Assembly: GCA_023429135.1 (NCBI GenBank)
Contig: JAEYWD010000086.1
Location: forward strand, 11,607 to 75,606
Direction: 5' to 3'
DNA length: 64,000 nt
Source: Bacteroidota bacterium
GTDB lineage: Bacteria; Bacteroidota; Bacteroidia; Bacteroidales; JAAUTT01
A program made the position numbers and the translations under genes. The notes under the pieces are model-generated. The model saw only the letters and a list, made by a program, of their open reading frames with translations, was not told where the DNA came from and searched no databases. Within the stretch, counting starts at the first letter, position 1, and the number at the start of each line of letters is the position of its first letter. Positions 63,796 to 64,000 of the stretch are shown piece after piece.

Positions 63796-64000
63796 TCCCG
63801 GTGCTCTTTACGGCTTTCACTTCCGTGTGGGTGCGGAAACATTTAAAATAGAGGAATAAGGTTAAATAATATTTGCAATCATTTATGCTAAGGTCAAAAT
63901 ACAATTTATAAAATATTGATGTCCGGTAAAAAAATAGATTTCTCCCGATGGTCGAAATGACAAGGCTTTTATTGGATTAAAATGGAGGAGGCTTAGCGGG
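63796..64000. other. Non-coding end of the window
   Basis: No gene is seen in the last 205 nt. Near 63935-63962 the phrase GATTTCTCCCGATGGTCGAA continues ATGACAA, resembling dispersed intergenic repeats that contain TTCTC...CGAAATGACAA in other genomes. A gene may begin beyond the window. Confidence 0.35.

Overview
The window is about 64 kb of an AT-rich chromosome from a member of the Bacteroidota, most likely class Bacteroidia near Bacteroidales/Marinilabiliales. Four things point there. There are type IX secretion markers: two kinds of C-terminal sorting domain and a PorP/SprF protein. The -7 promoter motif TAnnTTTG stands upstream of at least sixteen genes, usually without a Shine-Dalgarno site. 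Glutamine synthetase is type III. DUF5020, GWxTD and DUF4114 proteins are present. About 50 protein genes and one tRNA are supported. No insertion sequence, CRISPR array, rRNA or prophage is visible.

Layout. 0-10 kb (+): a surface operon with a giant glycine-rich type-B-sorted protein, its PorP/SprF partner, a PD40/PKD protein, an unknown exported protein and a beta-propeller sensor fused to a SpoIIE phosphatase. 10-12 kb (-): a three-gene operon of lipoprotein, hemerythrin-domain protein and LuxR regulator with a degenerate receiver. 12-17 kb: Der and Era GTPases, DUF5020 barrel, YdcF and a GntR regulator. 17-23 kb (+): PASTA protein, type-A-sorted exoprotein, RluD and an S9 dipeptidyl peptidase. 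23-27 kb: an exported protein made of five tandem ~135-residue repeats and an uncharacterised 474-residue protein. 27-32 kb (-): proton-translocating transhydrogenase (pntAA-pntAB-pntB) and a hybrid histidine kinase. 32-42 kb: RlmN, a RlmD/RumA methyltransferase, a GH28 pectinase-like enzyme, an ABC-F protein, GWxTD and DUF4114 lipoproteins, and DnaB. 42-48 kb (+): an orphan chemoreceptor, AraC regulator, YceI, pirin and an APC permease. 48-49.4 kb: an AT-rich putative phage-abortive-infection gene beside tRNA-Phe. 49.6-57 kb: M16 protease, O-methyltransferase, a CarH-like MerR/B12 regulator, an ECF sigma factor, small unknown genes, a HEAT protein, DUF3109 and an M20 peptidase. 57-64 kb: type III glutamine synthetase, SemiSWEET, PEP carboxylase and a protein resembling LCIB-type carbonic anhydrases.

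How genes may work together. The first operon builds and secretes surface adhesin-like material. Glutamine synthetase, PEP carboxylase and the LCIB-like protein form a nitrogen/anaplerotic neighbourhood in which the last could supply the bicarbonate PEP carboxylase consumes. The MerR/B12 protein and the ECF sigma gene share a palindromic motif upstream and look like a LitR/CarH-LitS-type light or cobalamin switch.

Most interesting leads: the LCIB-like protein next to ppc, the CarH-like module with its shared palindromes, the five-repeat exported protein, short intergenic stretches with a 7-bp periodicity, a perfect 42-nt palindrome filling one intergenic gap, and the candidate defence gene at tRNA-Phe.
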